A stretch of 64,000 nt of DNA, taken from positions 62,001 through 126,000 of the forward strand of contig NZ_AUCV01000013.1 in the NCBI RefSeq assembly GCF_000429945.1, read 5' to 3'. This stretch comes from Desulfogranum japonicum DSM 18378 (GTDB lineage Bacteria > Desulfobacterota > Desulfobulbia > Desulfobulbales > Desulfobulbaceae). Under the pieces are notes generated by a model. That model did not search any database, was not told where the DNA came from, and worked only from the letters and a program-made list of their open reading frames with translations. Numbering within the stretch: the stretch's first letter is position 1; each line of letters begins with the position of its first letter. Made by a program: the position numbers and the translations under genes. Shown here piece by piece: positions 37,201-45,720 of the stretch.

Positions 37201-40200
37201 TAGCGCCTGTATCGGGATCAATCAGCAACATCACGGAATGATTACGTTCAAAAAGTTGCCGGAATTGAGATTCACTTTCTGCAAGTTTTTGTTCATTTAT
37301 CCTCGCTGTTGTCACATCCCTGCTTGTTCCGACTACACGAATCAAGCGCCCGTGCTCATCATATTCTGGATATACCGCAGTCTTAATATATCGGATCTGC
37401 TTATCTGGTAAAACGATCCTGAAAACAAAATCTTTAGACTCTTTTGAATGAAACTGCTCAACAAGCTGTTGCTCTGCCATTGCAGTATCTTCAGGATGAA
37501 TTCTCTCAAGCCAGAATTCATAGGAAAGGATCTTCTGGCGCTCCTTTTCTGGAACTCTGTATAAATCAAACATACGTTCGTCCCATACCAAAGTATTCCG
37601 GGTAACATCCCAGACCCATATACCCATGGCAGCTGCCCGGGTAGCCATTTCCAATCTGTCCAGGGTGGAACGTAACTGTAAGGCAATTTCTTTTTGATCT
37701 GTTATATCTCTCCAGGCAACCAAAAGCACCCGTTCACCCTCCATGACAATGGGTGCTATGGAAACATCTGCCCAAAATATCTCGCCATTAAAACGTTTAT
37801 GCATCCATTCGTATCTGTTGGTTCCCGCTTCCATGGCCTGTGCCATCTTTTCACTGGCAGCATTGGCAGAAGGGGAATCGTTTGCCTGATACTTCGGACA
37901 AAATCTGTTCGGCGATTCTCCTATTATCTGATTTCTGTCTCCCCTGAGTATCGTTTCAGCTGCTCTGTTGCAGTCAACAATAATCCTGTCATGCAACTCT
38001 ACTATCAGCATCGCATCCGGAGAGTGCATAAACAAAGTATGAAAACGTTCCTCACTTTCTTTGAGTCGGGTTATATCGCGTACGATTTTTGAAGCGCCAA
38101 TGATATCGCCATCGGTATCATAGAGAGGAGAGATAGTCAGAGAAACAGTGACTGTTTTCCCATCTTTACGCACACGTTGTGCCTGATAATGGGTCAGGGA
38201 CTGCCCTTCTGCAATCAAAGCAAGAATACGCAATTCTTCAGCCAGATCGGCATCGGGCAATAGAATGGCAACACTCTCCCCCATGGCCTCGTCTTCCGTG
38301 TAGCCGAAGAGTACTTCTGCACCTTTGTTCCAGCTGGTTATGATGCCTTCAAGAGATTCGCTAAAAATTGCATCATCAGAAGACTCGACAATGGTAGCCA
38401 ACTGTTGCAGACGTGTTTCAGCAGATTTTCGTTCGGAAATATCGCGAGCCGAAGCATAGAGATATTTTTTGCCCTCCAGTTCTATGCTTTTGGCATTAAT
38501 TTCCACGTCAATAAGAATGCCATCTTTTCGCCGGTATCTGGTTTCAAAAGCCTCGGCTTCATCATGAAAACGATTCATCCACACACGTAATTCATCGGAT
38601 GGAATGACTGCCTCCCAATCAAGAACGCTCAGCCCATGCAATTCGTCTGGAGCATAACCCAGCATACGTGCAAATGAATGGCTGAATTGAACGACCTTTC
38701 CAGACTCATCAAGCACATGAATGCCATCGGTGGCTGTATCAAGCAGTGTCTGCAAACGGGTAGAAATATTTTTTATCTGAGTAACGTCGAAGAAGGTAAC
38801 CAGATACAGCGTTTCGTCGGGAGAATCCAGCCTGGTCCGGTTCATCTGAACGACCCGCAACGATCCGTCTTTACAGTATATTTGTCTTTCCAGCACAGTA
38901 CTTTTGTTATTCTGGCCATGTTCCGGTTGGGTAAAAGATTCACTTGTGACTTTTTCACGGTAGACAGGGTCAGGAAATGCCTTCTCCATCCACGCCGTCA
39001 TGGTGGGAATTTCATCAGCTGTATACCCAAACATCTGTATGAAAGCAGGATTCAGATAGTCCACCTGTTCCTGTAAGTTATACAGTAAGATCGGAATTGG
39101 AGAGGCATCAATCAGGGCCCTCATCCGCTGTTCGCTGTGGCTCAATGCCAACATGTTTTTTTTCAGTTCAGTGATATCCTGGACAGTGCCTATAGCCAAT
39201 AAAGGCGCTCCCTGGGCATCAAATTCTATTTCTGCACGTGCATGCACCCACTTTACCTGGCCATTGACAATAATCCGGTGCTCCAGGTCATAAGGAGAAC
39301 CTGCCAGGGCTTCAAACCATGATGTTTTCACCTGCTGCAAATCGTCAGGATGAGTGCAGGAAAAAACCAGATCCAGAGAGGGGGAAACATCTTTGGCCAG
39401 TCCAAAAATAGCGTGTATTTCTTTTGACCAGGTGCTGACGTTGTCAACTAAATCCAATGCCCAGCTTCCGATCTTGGCTACATGCTGTGCAGTCTCCAAT
39501 TCTTTTTCCCTCTGTTCCACAAGGGTGAGACTTTCCTCCAGCATTTTTGTACGACTATCCACCTCATTTTCCAGGCTGGCATTCATCTTTCTCAACTCCA
39601 GCTCTCTTTCAGCCAGGGCATCAAGCATGGCATTGAATTCCCTGGCCAGGCCTGTTACCTCATCATTGCCAGAAACATTGATCCGTGTTTCAGGATCCTC
39701 ATTCTTTACCTGATCAATGGTTTTCTGAATCGCATACAATCGTTTTGTCAGGTTTCCTGCAATTAGCCAGGCAATAAGAATACCGCTTATAATGGCCACC
39801 AGCGTGTACAGGATGCCTTCATGCACAATACGTTGTATTTCTTGCATGCTGCGTTGCCTGCCAATTCCCACACGCGCCCAGCCAACCTGGGAATTGTTCA
39901 ACATAACAGGCAGAGTCACGTCAACCAGACTACTGCTCATGTGAACAGGATCAGCTTCTGGAGTAACTGGCATATTAAGAACCTTAAGCCCTATCTTACT
40001 GCTATCGGTGTGCGCCAGAATCTTACCAGACAAATCAGTCAACATGGCAAAGTCAAGATCAGGATAATGCTCCTGTATGGTCACTATTTCCTGTAATCCC
40101 GAATAATCTTTGGCTGCCAGCCATCCTGCAGAAGAGGTGACAAGGGTATGGGCAAGAGATATGGTGTGTTCGGCCTGGTGCTCATAAAACATACGTTTCT

Positions 40201-40288
40201 GTCGCCAGGTGAGATCCAGAATAAATAACGACATCAACATGGCGTGAATCAGTGCAACCCCAAAAATAAGTTTATTACGAAAGCTCAT
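34259..40288 (-). CDS. Giant hybrid sensor histidine kinase (HAMP, 8 PAS, HK, 2 REC, Hpt)
   Basis: 2009 residues. TM1 is at about 6-26, a periplasmic sensor at 27-155, TM2 at 158-178, HAMP at 179-232, and a coiled coil to 268. Eight PAS domains begin near 270, 388, 510, 628, 747, 878, 1007 and 1138. HisKA has phospho-acceptor His1282 (NMSHEIRTPLNG). HATPase shows NLVGNAIKF and GTGLGLSI (about 1385-1498). Receiver 1 has Asp1571, receiver 2 Asp1720, and the Hpt domain has His1868 (HIHTIKGAAGNIG). All phosphorelay residues are present, so a His-Asp-His relay to a separate regulator is expected. It is cotranscribed between the PhnD-like lipoprotein and the REC-GGDEF gene (4-base overlap). Confidence 0.95.
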   Translation of the reverse strand: MSFRNKLIFGVALIHAMLMSLFILDLTWRQKRMFYEHQAEHTISLAHTLVTSSAGWLAAKDYSGLQEIVTIQEHYPDLDFAMLTDLSGKILAHTDSSKIGLKVLNMPVTPEADPVHMSSSLVDVTLPVMLNNSQVGWARVGIGRQRSMQEIQRIVHEGILYTLVAIISGILIAWLIAGNLTKRLYAIQKTIDQVKNEDPETRINVSGNDEVTGLAREFNAMLDALAERELELRKMNASLENEVDSRTKMLEESLTLVEQREKELETAQHVAKIGSWALDLVDNVSTWSKEIHAIFGLAKDVSPSLDLVFSCTHPDDLQQVKTSWFEALAGSPYDLEHRIIVNGQVKWVHARAEIEFDAQGAPLLAIGTVQDITELKKNMLALSHSEQRMRALIDASPIPILLYNLQEQVDYLNPAFIQMFGYTADEIPTMTAWMEKAFPDPVYREKVTSESFTQPEHGQNNKSTVLERQIYCKDGSLRVVQMNRTRLDSPDETLYLVTFFDVTQIKNISTRLQTLLDTATDGIHVLDESGKVVQFSHSFARMLGYAPDELHGLSVLDWEAVIPSDELRVWMNRFHDEAEAFETRYRRKDGILIDVEINAKSIELEGKKYLYASARDISERKSAETRLQQLATIVESSDDAIFSESLEGIITSWNKGAEVLFGYTEDEAMGESVAILLPDADLAEELRILALIAEGQSLTHYQAQRVRKDGKTVTVSLTISPLYDTDGDIIGASKIVRDITRLKESEERFHTLFMHSPDAMLIVELHDRIIVDCNRAAETILRGDRNQIIGESPNRFCPKYQANDSPSANAASEKMAQAMEAGTNRYEWMHKRFNGEIFWADVSIAPIVMEGERVLLVAWRDITDQKEIALQLRSTLDRLEMATRAAAMGIWVWDVTRNTLVWDERMFDLYRVPEKERQKILSYEFWLERIHPEDTAMAEQQLVEQFHSKESKDFVFRIVLPDKQIRYIKTAVYPEYDEHGRLIRVVGTSRDVTTARINEQKLAESESQFRQLFERNHSVMLLIDPDTGAILAANQAAINFYQYPEDILTGLSINDINILPKELVDKERERAKAEQTNYFLFKHKLASGEIRDVEVYVTPISVKGAVKLFSIIHDVTDRRLAQNALEEANRKSARHGALLQHVLDTASVAILLVNRQSVITLANKRAAEMFARPLDSMIGLDYPILVHPSQRHASNQTLFAICNLELVTVDLERLYLRTDGTEFWGQLNVRLFSSSAGDENQVVISIADITQYKEAQHQLIRAKEEAEAASRHKSEFLANMSHEIRTPLNGVIGLTHLMQNTELSPKQQDYIAKIDSSSKALLHVLNDILDYSKIEAGYLHLEPDAFYIDDLLKSISDLFSILAEEKGLVFLFDVASDVPQYLEGDQLRLLQVLSNLVGNAIKFTTHGEIRVAIARVASSGDEIWLKFSVQDTGIGISSENQEKLFQAFQQADGSTTRQFGGTGLGLSISKKIVELMGGQIGIQSEGGKGSTFHFSVPLRARHDIPFYRDPARLRGMRILLVDSQDSSRQVLRQILDSWDFEVTEAVSAAECQAEIDKAILEQHPYELLIVDWNFQGMNGFEIVRLARNAYEQAGIGYLPAIVPVNSMGRELARSMQEGVHADVLIDKPHTSSQLFDVIIDLQQRNSCTVRGLSQESTTKDPGRSYMFAGARVLLVEDNKVNQQVAGELLQSLGLHVTTADNGQEALECIDAENYDAILLDLQMPVMDGYETTRHIRALKHQQNLPVIAMTAAALIQDKEACLAAGMNDHIAKPIDPEALITTLTKWITPSGGQHVENDVVSLQPDYGTGSPFELPGFDLQSAVQRMGGSWTALRKALHVFTSEFRQIKPVIHDNIEQSQYRQAAKHIHTIKGAAGNIGAISLHNSAAEFEQNLKSDSSTGWKQFEKVYDETMACLERLDENMHEAQNGIGEQKHNVEEVQQRLADLRTILQQQRIVPETLLQEVRAMLSGRKIDVLVKRLQRQIDGFEYPEAVETIATIKQKLQPAAHI

Positions 40289-40513
40289 GACATTATCTTT
40301 TAACCATTACGGTTGGACCAAATTGCCAGGCCACAATAACTATGTAAACGAAAGGAATTACACCAACAGCATCATCATCATTGTGTAAAGGGCACCTGAA
40401 AAGGAAAGCTGTCTTCGATATATATGGTTTGTACATTTTACTAAAGCTGTAAGACGCAGGTGTGCATTTGCAGCGATTTCATGTAAGGTTGGTGGAAAAC
40501 AACTATCAAATGC
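40289..40513. other. 225-bp gap inside the signalling operon
   Basis: It lies between the PhnD-like gene and the hybrid kinase gene on the same strand. No gene, clear terminator or promoter is visible. The length leaves room for an internal promoter. Confidence 0.3.
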
Positions 40514-41467
40514 TTATCTGACACTATCGAGCGCTCCATACTCTTTCTCCCGTATCCCTCTGACGTTTTGTTCAAATTCCTCCATAAACCTTCTGATCAC
40601 GTCATAATGAGAATTATCAGCTCGATGGAATTTTGCTGTTTCCATGGTGGATAGGATATACCTGCCCGAAGAGGTTTCATGTAACAGATAAAGTGCCTTC
40701 TGCAGGCGGTGCTTCAGCTCAGGAGCAATATCCTTCCTGGCCATCACCGAATTATTCAACAGTGATTCAGTCTGCCACTGAACCTGCAAATACCTGGCTT
40801 TCTCAGGATGTTTTTTCTGAAAAAGTCTCCAGGGAGACGGCCAGGTTGCTCCGGCAGCACTTTCACCAAGAAAAACATGCATAATAGACGATTCCTGTGA
40901 GCCTACATACGTGTTGTGTATGTCTTGATGAATATCAATGCCATGCTGATACAGAAAATATTGCGGCATCACACAGCCGGCAAGAGCTGTGGGTGCAGGG
41001 TAGCTGACAGTTTTCCCTTTCAAATCGGTAACATGCTTGAGGCCGCTGTCCTTACGGGTGATAAAAATACCTCTAAAATCCTCGGGATTGCCTGCCATGG
41101 CTATAACGTCATAACCCGCTTCCATTGCCTCAAGGGTCTGCCAGGGGTTGGGAAGTAAAAATTCAATTTTTGCCTGACGAATTTTTTTTTCAAATGCGGC
41201 ATAATCGCGGGAAGCTTCCAGAGTGAAACTGGCGTCGGGAACCGTGTTGTTCAAATAATCCATCAAAGGCTGGTAAACCTGCGACAGTTTGACCGGATTA
41301 TACAATGGATGAACAGCGAAACGGTACGATGGAGATTGCGATGCAGCAGCTGGTTCCGGACCTTCTGAAGAATACCTGGGACCGACTGATTCTTCAGGTT
41401 GCTTGCAGCCCGCATAAAATATGACCGATATAACGAGTACCCCTGCCAGAAGAAGAGACCGCGGCAT
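40514..41467 (-). CDS. PhnD-like periplasmic binding lipoprotein
   Basis: 317 residues from ATG 41467 with an excellent GGGAGGAG site. The lipoprotein signal ends FYAGC (Cys21). A low-complexity linker (about 25-48) precedes the PhnD/phosphonate-binding-like fold: FAVHPLYNPVKLSQVYQPL at the first strand, then FLLPNPWQTLEAM, the hinge DLKGKTVSYPAPTALAG and a GESAAGATWPS loop. In ABC transporters such proteins capture phosphonate or phosphite. Here no permease or ATPase is present. The gene lies between a response regulator (15 bp upstream) and the giant kinase, so it most likely presents a ligand to the kinase. Ligand unknown. Confidence 0.88.
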   Translation of the reverse strand: MPRSLLLAGVLVISVIFYAGCKQPEESVGPRYSSEGPEPAAASQSPSYRFAVHPLYNPVKLSQVYQPLMDYLNNTVPDASFTLEASRDYAAFEKKIRQAKIEFLLPNPWQTLEAMEAGYDVIAMAGNPEDFRGIFITRKDSGLKHVTDLKGKTVSYPAPTALAGCVMPQYFLYQHGIDIHQDIHNTYVGSQESSIMHVFLGESAAGATWPSPWRLFQKKHPEKARYLQVQWQTESLLNNSVMARKDIAPELKHRLQKALYLLHETSSGRYILSTMETAKFHRADNSHYDVIRRFMEEFEQNVRGIREKEYGALDSVR

Positions 41468-41482
41468 TACTCCTCCCTACGG

Positions 41483-42103
41483 TTATTTTTTTCTTTTTTT
41501 CAGTTCCGGGTAGAGTTTGTCTGCACATTGCGGGCAGAGCGTATGGGTAAAACGCGCCTCAGAGTGCCGGCTGATATACGCTTCCAGATTATTCCAATAG
41601 CCCTGGTCATCACGAATCTGTTTACAGTGTGAACAAATGGGGAGAAATCCCTGCAGCACCTTAATCTCTCGCAGTGCTTTTTCGAGTTGCTTCTTCTGGC
41701 GGACAAGCTCATCCTGCTGTCGCTTCAACTGCAGGAGATTACGCACACGTGCCTGGACAATCACCAGATCAAAAGGTTTGCTTATATAGTCGAGAGCTCC
41801 GAGGGATAGCCCATATTCCTCGTCTTCTGTGGAATTTTTAGCAGTTATGAAAATAATCGGAATATCGTTAGTATAAGGCGAAGACTTGAGTCTTCTGGTT
41901 ACCTCATACCCGTCCATTTCAGGCATCATAACATCAAGCAGGATCATATCAGGCTTTACCTGTTCATGGACAAATTGCAAGGCGGAAGAGCCATTACTTG
42001 CAATACGAATATCGTAGTGGGTCCCCAATGCTTCACTCAGTACATGCAGATTGGAAGGACTGTCATCAACTAAAAGTAATAATGGCTTCTTACTGTCGTC
42101 CAT
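41483..42103 (-). CDS. Response regulator with Cys-rich C-terminal module
   Basis: 206 residues. The receiver occupies 1-125 with Asp in MILLDVMMPEMDG, Thr in FITA and Lys in SKPF. A coiled coil (about 126-152, RQQDELVRQKKQLEKAL) leads to a C-terminal module with CSHCKQIRDDQGYWNNLE and, near the end, CPQC: two CxxC pairs plus His residues that could bind zinc or an iron-sulfur cluster. That module is usually found at the C-terminus of PAS or receiver proteins; its function is not established. It has no DNA-binding domain. It is first of the operon 42103-33345. Confidence 0.9.
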   Translation of the reverse strand: MDDSKKPLLLLVDDSPSNLHVLSEALGTHYDIRIASNGSSALQFVHEQVKPDMILLDVMMPEMDGYEVTRRLKSSPYTNDIPIIFITAKNSTEDEEYGLSLGALDYISKPFDLVIVQARVRNLLQLKRQQDELVRQKKQLEKALREIKVLQGFLPICSHCKQIRDDQGYWNNLEAYISRHSEARFTHTLCPQCADKLYPELKKRKK

Positions 42104-42451
42104 AAAGAGGAAAGAACTTTGTCATCCCTTGATTGCAGGGCCGCGAAAAAAAAATCAACCTGGGTCTTTGATCTACTGATAATTGTAAGGAAAAAGGCAA
42201 CAAAATGTCAAAGTCTATAATGAATCACAGAGATAACCTGCTCACAAACCAAGAGCAATCGCGCACATTCTTTTTCCTGGTGTGTTTTCAGTAGATATGA
42301 GAAACTAAAAGAAAAAACAGGCTGTTTTTCCGTAGGAAAGCTCCTTCTCAAGCGTACCATCTCTGCTGCCGGCCTGCTCGGGATTTCCTGTTGCATTCTC
42401 GACCTTGCAGTGTCGTTTCAACCCCAATTAGAGAGGCGAAGGACAACAGCA
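42104..42451. other. 348-bp divergent region between signalling operon and acyl-ligase gene
   Basis: It carries the promoters of the response regulator (minus) and the ACP-ligase gene (plus). It has no gene: an in-frame extension to GTG 42410 of the downstream gene lacks a better site than the ATG at 42452. A stretch with AAAAAAAAATC at 42150 is only a homopolymer. Confidence 0.35.
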
Positions 42452-45343
42452 ATGCATACACCCTCTTCCGAAAGTTCTACCATTCAAGCATCCGGATGTC
42501 CTTTATCTGATACATGTAAACCGAATTGCGGCTCCAGCCTCAGTAACGAAGATATCTGCGAGGTCGCTTCCAAACTGGCCATGGAACTGGATCCGGCAGC
42601 CAGGGAACGTCAGTTTACCTTGGATAGTTCCCTTGAGCGCGACCTGGGCTTTGACAGCCTGACAAAAGTTGAATTCCTCACACGTCTCGAAAAAATATCA
42701 GGGATAGCCCTCGGAGAACAAACGCTTGGCAGCGCCGAGACCTTGCGGGATATTGCAAGGGCAATAACCCAACATGTTCCCAGCCAGGAGCAAAACAATC
42801 TGGACCAGCAACAAATCCATACATCTCCCAGACAGACTGGAATTGCCCACTCAGCTCGAACCCTGGTGGAACTGCTGAACCTGCAGGCAGATGCACTACC
42901 GGAACAGGTGCATCTCATCTATTACCTACAAAAAGACTCTCCCGTTACACTCAGCTACGGAGAACTCAGAAAACAGGCTCGTACCATAGCTCAGGGGCTA
43001 CAGGATCATGAGGTGCAGCCAGGTGCCCGCGTCGCCCTGATGCTCCCAACGGGACTGGATTATTTTTTCTGCTTTTTCGGTATCCTCATGGCAGGTGCAG
43101 TTCCTGTGCCTTTATATCCACCTGCACGCCCTTCTCAAATTGAAGATCACCTGCGCAGGCATAACCACATTTTAAACAACTGCCAGGCTGAACTGTTGAT
43201 TACCTTTGCAGACGTCATTCCCCTGGCTCGATTTCTCAAGGCCCAGGTATCATCACTTCGGGAAATCTTGACAGCTGCTCAGTTACAATCTGCAGAATCT
43301 TCCTCACCTACATCCCTTCCGCACATCCAGCCTGAGCACACCGCTTTTCTCCAATATACCTCGGGCAGTACGGGGATACCCAAAGGGGTTATCCTTACCC
43401 ATTCCAACCTGCTGACCAACATCCGGACAATGGGCCGTGTCATCCAGGCAGGTCCCCACGACGTCTTTGTCAGCTGGTTGCCCTTGTATCACGACATGGG
43501 CCTGATAGGAGCATGGTTAGGCAGTTTGTACCACGGCTGTGAACTGGTGATCATGTCGCCCTTATCCTTCCTTGCCCATCCTGAACGCTGGCTGTGGGCT
43601 ATACACCATCATAAAGGGACTCTCTCTGCCTCACCAAATTTTGGTTACGAATTCTGCCTGAACAAAATCGATGATCAGCGCCTAGAAGGGCTGGACCTCA
43701 GTTCATGGAGGATGGCATTTAACGGAGCAGAGCCGGTCAGTCCGCAAACAATCCGACGATTTGGCAAACGTTTCAGTAAATATGGATTTAAATCCACGGC
43801 CATGTCACCGGTGTATGGCCTTGCTGAATCGAGTGTCGGTCTTGCTTTTCCGCCTCCGGATCGCGGCCCATTATTTGACACCGTTCAACGGCACGCTTTC
43901 TTACAGCGGGGAAAAGCACTGCCCGCACCACCAGAGGAAAACAAACCACTGGTATTTGTTTCCAGCGGACGTGTATTGCCTGGCCATCAGTTGCGCATTG
44001 TTGATGCCAATGACCATGAGCTTCCAGACCGACGAATCGGCCATCTACAGTTTACCGGCCCTTCTGCCACCAGTGGATATTACCGCAATCCTGATAAAAC
44101 CAAAGAACTTTTCCATGGAACCTGGCTGGATTCAGGAGATCTCGCCTATATGGCAGATCAGGAACTCTATCTGACCAGCCGGGTTAAGGATATCATAATC
44201 CGTGCTGGGCGTAACATTTCTCCCTATGAGCTTGAAGAGGCTATTGGTGCTATTAAAGGTATTCGGAAGGGATGTGTGGCGGTTTTTGGTGTTATTCATC
44301 AAGCCACAGCGACGGAACGACTCATTGTACTTGCAGAGAGTCGTGAAAAGGATCCGGTGGCGCTGAAAACACTTAGGCAAAAAATAATACATCGTAGTGT
44401 GGATATTTTAGGCATGCCCCCTGATGAAGTTATCCTGGCCCGGCCCGGATCAGTATTGAAAACATCAAGTGGTAAAATTCGTCGAACTGCCAGCAAAGAG
44501 CTTTATGAAAAAGGACAAATAGGCCGTCCACCGCGGGCACTCTGGATGCAACTGATGAGCATGACGCTGCGTAGTATTCTTCAGCAAGGCAAACAGGCTT
44601 TGCGGCTAATGGCGACTTCCCTGTATGCCGCATATTGCTGGCTACTCTTTGGAGTACTCTCGCTCATGGCTGCATGTCTGGTGTTTATTCTGCCCGGTAA
44701 AAAATTCTGCTGGTACATAGCACGTATGACGTCGCGCTTACTCGCCAGACTCACAGGGACAACCATCAGCGTAAAAGGTAGAGAGCATATCAACCTTCAA
44801 AAACCCAGAATCCTGGTAGTCAATCACCAGAGTTATCTTGACAGCCTAATCCTCATGGCAGTTCTCCCAGGCCACTTCAGCTATGTAGCCAAAGCGGAAT
44901 TAGCTAAAAATACTTTGCTTCGATTTTTCCTACGTCGGCTCAATGTCATTTTTGTTGAACGTTTTGAAAGCATGAAAGCCCTTGCTGATGCTAAACGAAT
45001 TAATGAACACGCTGCCAGGGGAAACACGATATGTATTTTCGCAGAAGGCACATGCAAACGCATGCCAGGCCTTCTGCCATTTCATATGGGAGCATTTTTG
45101 ATTGCAGCAGAAAATACAATGGAAGTGCTCCCCCTGACCCTTCGCGGAACAAGATCCAAACTGCGTTGCGGCTCCTGGTTTCCAAGAGCAGGAAATGTGC
45201 ATCTCCATATCGGAGCCCCTCTTTCTCCGAAAGGAAAAGACTGGCAAGCGGCGTTAGATTTACGTAACCGGACCAGGGCATATATCCTGCATCACTGTGG
45301 TGAGCAAGACATGGATCAACAACCCCTTGAGGTCGAACCATGA
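42452..45343 (+). CDS. ACP / fatty acyl-AMP ligase / acyltransferase fusion
   Basis: 963 residues from ATG 42452 (GAAGGA upstream). An N-terminal acyl-carrier domain at about 30-105 has phosphopantetheine Ser69 in LGFDSL. A fatty acyl-AMP ligase at about 130-685 carries YTSGSTGIPKGV (about 302), WLPLYHDMGLIG, and the C-terminal RVKDIIIRAGRN motif. Hydrophobic helices at about 715-755 are followed by a PlsC acyltransferase with NHQSYLD (His792, Asp797) and EGT near 864. All three parts look intact. Free fatty acid could be activated, loaded on the fused carrier and transferred to a lipid acceptor at the inner membrane. It resembles E. coli Aas in concept, but with the domains reordered and with its own ACP. 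Confidence 0.9.
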   Translation: MHTPSSESSTIQASGCPLSDTCKPNCGSSLSNEDICEVASKLAMELDPAARERQFTLDSSLERDLGFDSLTKVEFLTRLEKISGIALGEQTLGSAETLRDIARAITQHVPSQEQNNLDQQQIHTSPRQTGIAHSARTLVELLNLQADALPEQVHLIYYLQKDSPVTLSYGELRKQARTIAQGLQDHEVQPGARVALMLPTGLDYFFCFFGILMAGAVPVPLYPPARPSQIEDHLRRHNHILNNCQAELLITFADVIPLARFLKAQVSSLREILTAAQLQSAESSSPTSLPHIQPEHTAFLQYTSGSTGIPKGVILTHSNLLTNIRTMGRVIQAGPHDVFVSWLPLYHDMGLIGAWLGSLYHGCELVIMSPLSFLAHPERWLWAIHHHKGTLSASPNFGYEFCLNKIDDQRLEGLDLSSWRMAFNGAEPVSPQTIRRFGKRFSKYGFKSTAMSPVYGLAESSVGLAFPPPDRGPLFDTVQRHAFLQRGKALPAPPEENKPLVFVSSGRVLPGHQLRIVDANDHELPDRRIGHLQFTGPSATSGYYRNPDKTKELFHGTWLDSGDLAYMADQELYLTSRVKDIIIRAGRNISPYELEEAIGAIKGIRKGCVAVFGVIHQATATERLIVLAESREKDPVALKTLRQKIIHRSVDILGMPPDEVILARPGSVLKTSSGKIRRTASKELYEKGQIGRPPRALWMQLMSMTLRSILQQGKQALRLMATSLYAAYCWLLFGVLSLMAACLVFILPGKKFCWYIARMTSRLLARLTGTTISVKGREHINLQKPRILVVNHQSYLDSLILMAVLPGHFSYVAKAELAKNTLLRFFLRRLNVIFVERFESMKALADAKRINEHAARGNTICIFAEGTCKRMPGLLPFHMGAFLIAAENTMEVLPLTLRGTRSKLRCGSWFPRAGNVHLHIGAPLSPKGKDWQAALDLRNRTRAYILHHCGEQDMDQQPLEVEP

Positions 45344-45720
45344 ACAATTCCCTCAAGACAAATCCTATGACGTTGATCCAGGGGCAACGGTTGGAAGCAT
45401 CACATGGTACTCTACATCAGAGACACCCCTCAGAGTTAGGCAGATATATCACACGACTGTGGGTGATAACAATTCGCATTGAAATATCAGGAGCGAGGAA
45501 AGCAAGAGCTATCCAAAAATTGCGCAGGATTATGCGTTGAAAGGTCAACGGGATGAGATAATGTATTTTTCCGTTCCCCTTACCCCAATATTTTACCCTA
45601 TCTTGATCTACTCAAGCCACAAAGATAATTTGCTCCAAGGGCATTGTTTGGCTACCATACATAGTGTGGTCTTCTTTCTGGCAACTATCGTTAACAAAAA
45701 CCGTTTCACAGGAAAATGAT
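45344..45720. other. 377-bp gap with a possible MITE remnant
   Basis: At 45512-45583, ATCCAAAAATTGCG-C-AGGAT matches MITE copy B (54808-54827) at 19 of 20 bases, and TTTTTCCGTTCCCCTTA resembles its terminal repeat, as if the central palindrome had been deleted. A 66-residue frame beginning at the ATGA overlap (45340-45540) has no recognised family and is not called. Confidence 0.4.

Noticed and set aside
40514-41467. Reading the PhnD-like gene as part of a phosphonate ABC transporter
   Set aside because: No permease or ATPase gene is present on either side, and the neighbours are all signalling genes.
45340-45540. A 66-residue frame starting at an ATGA overlap with the acyl-ligase gene
   Set aside because: The overlap and a GAGGT site are suggestive, but composition is not protein-like and the end falls in a possible MITE remnant.
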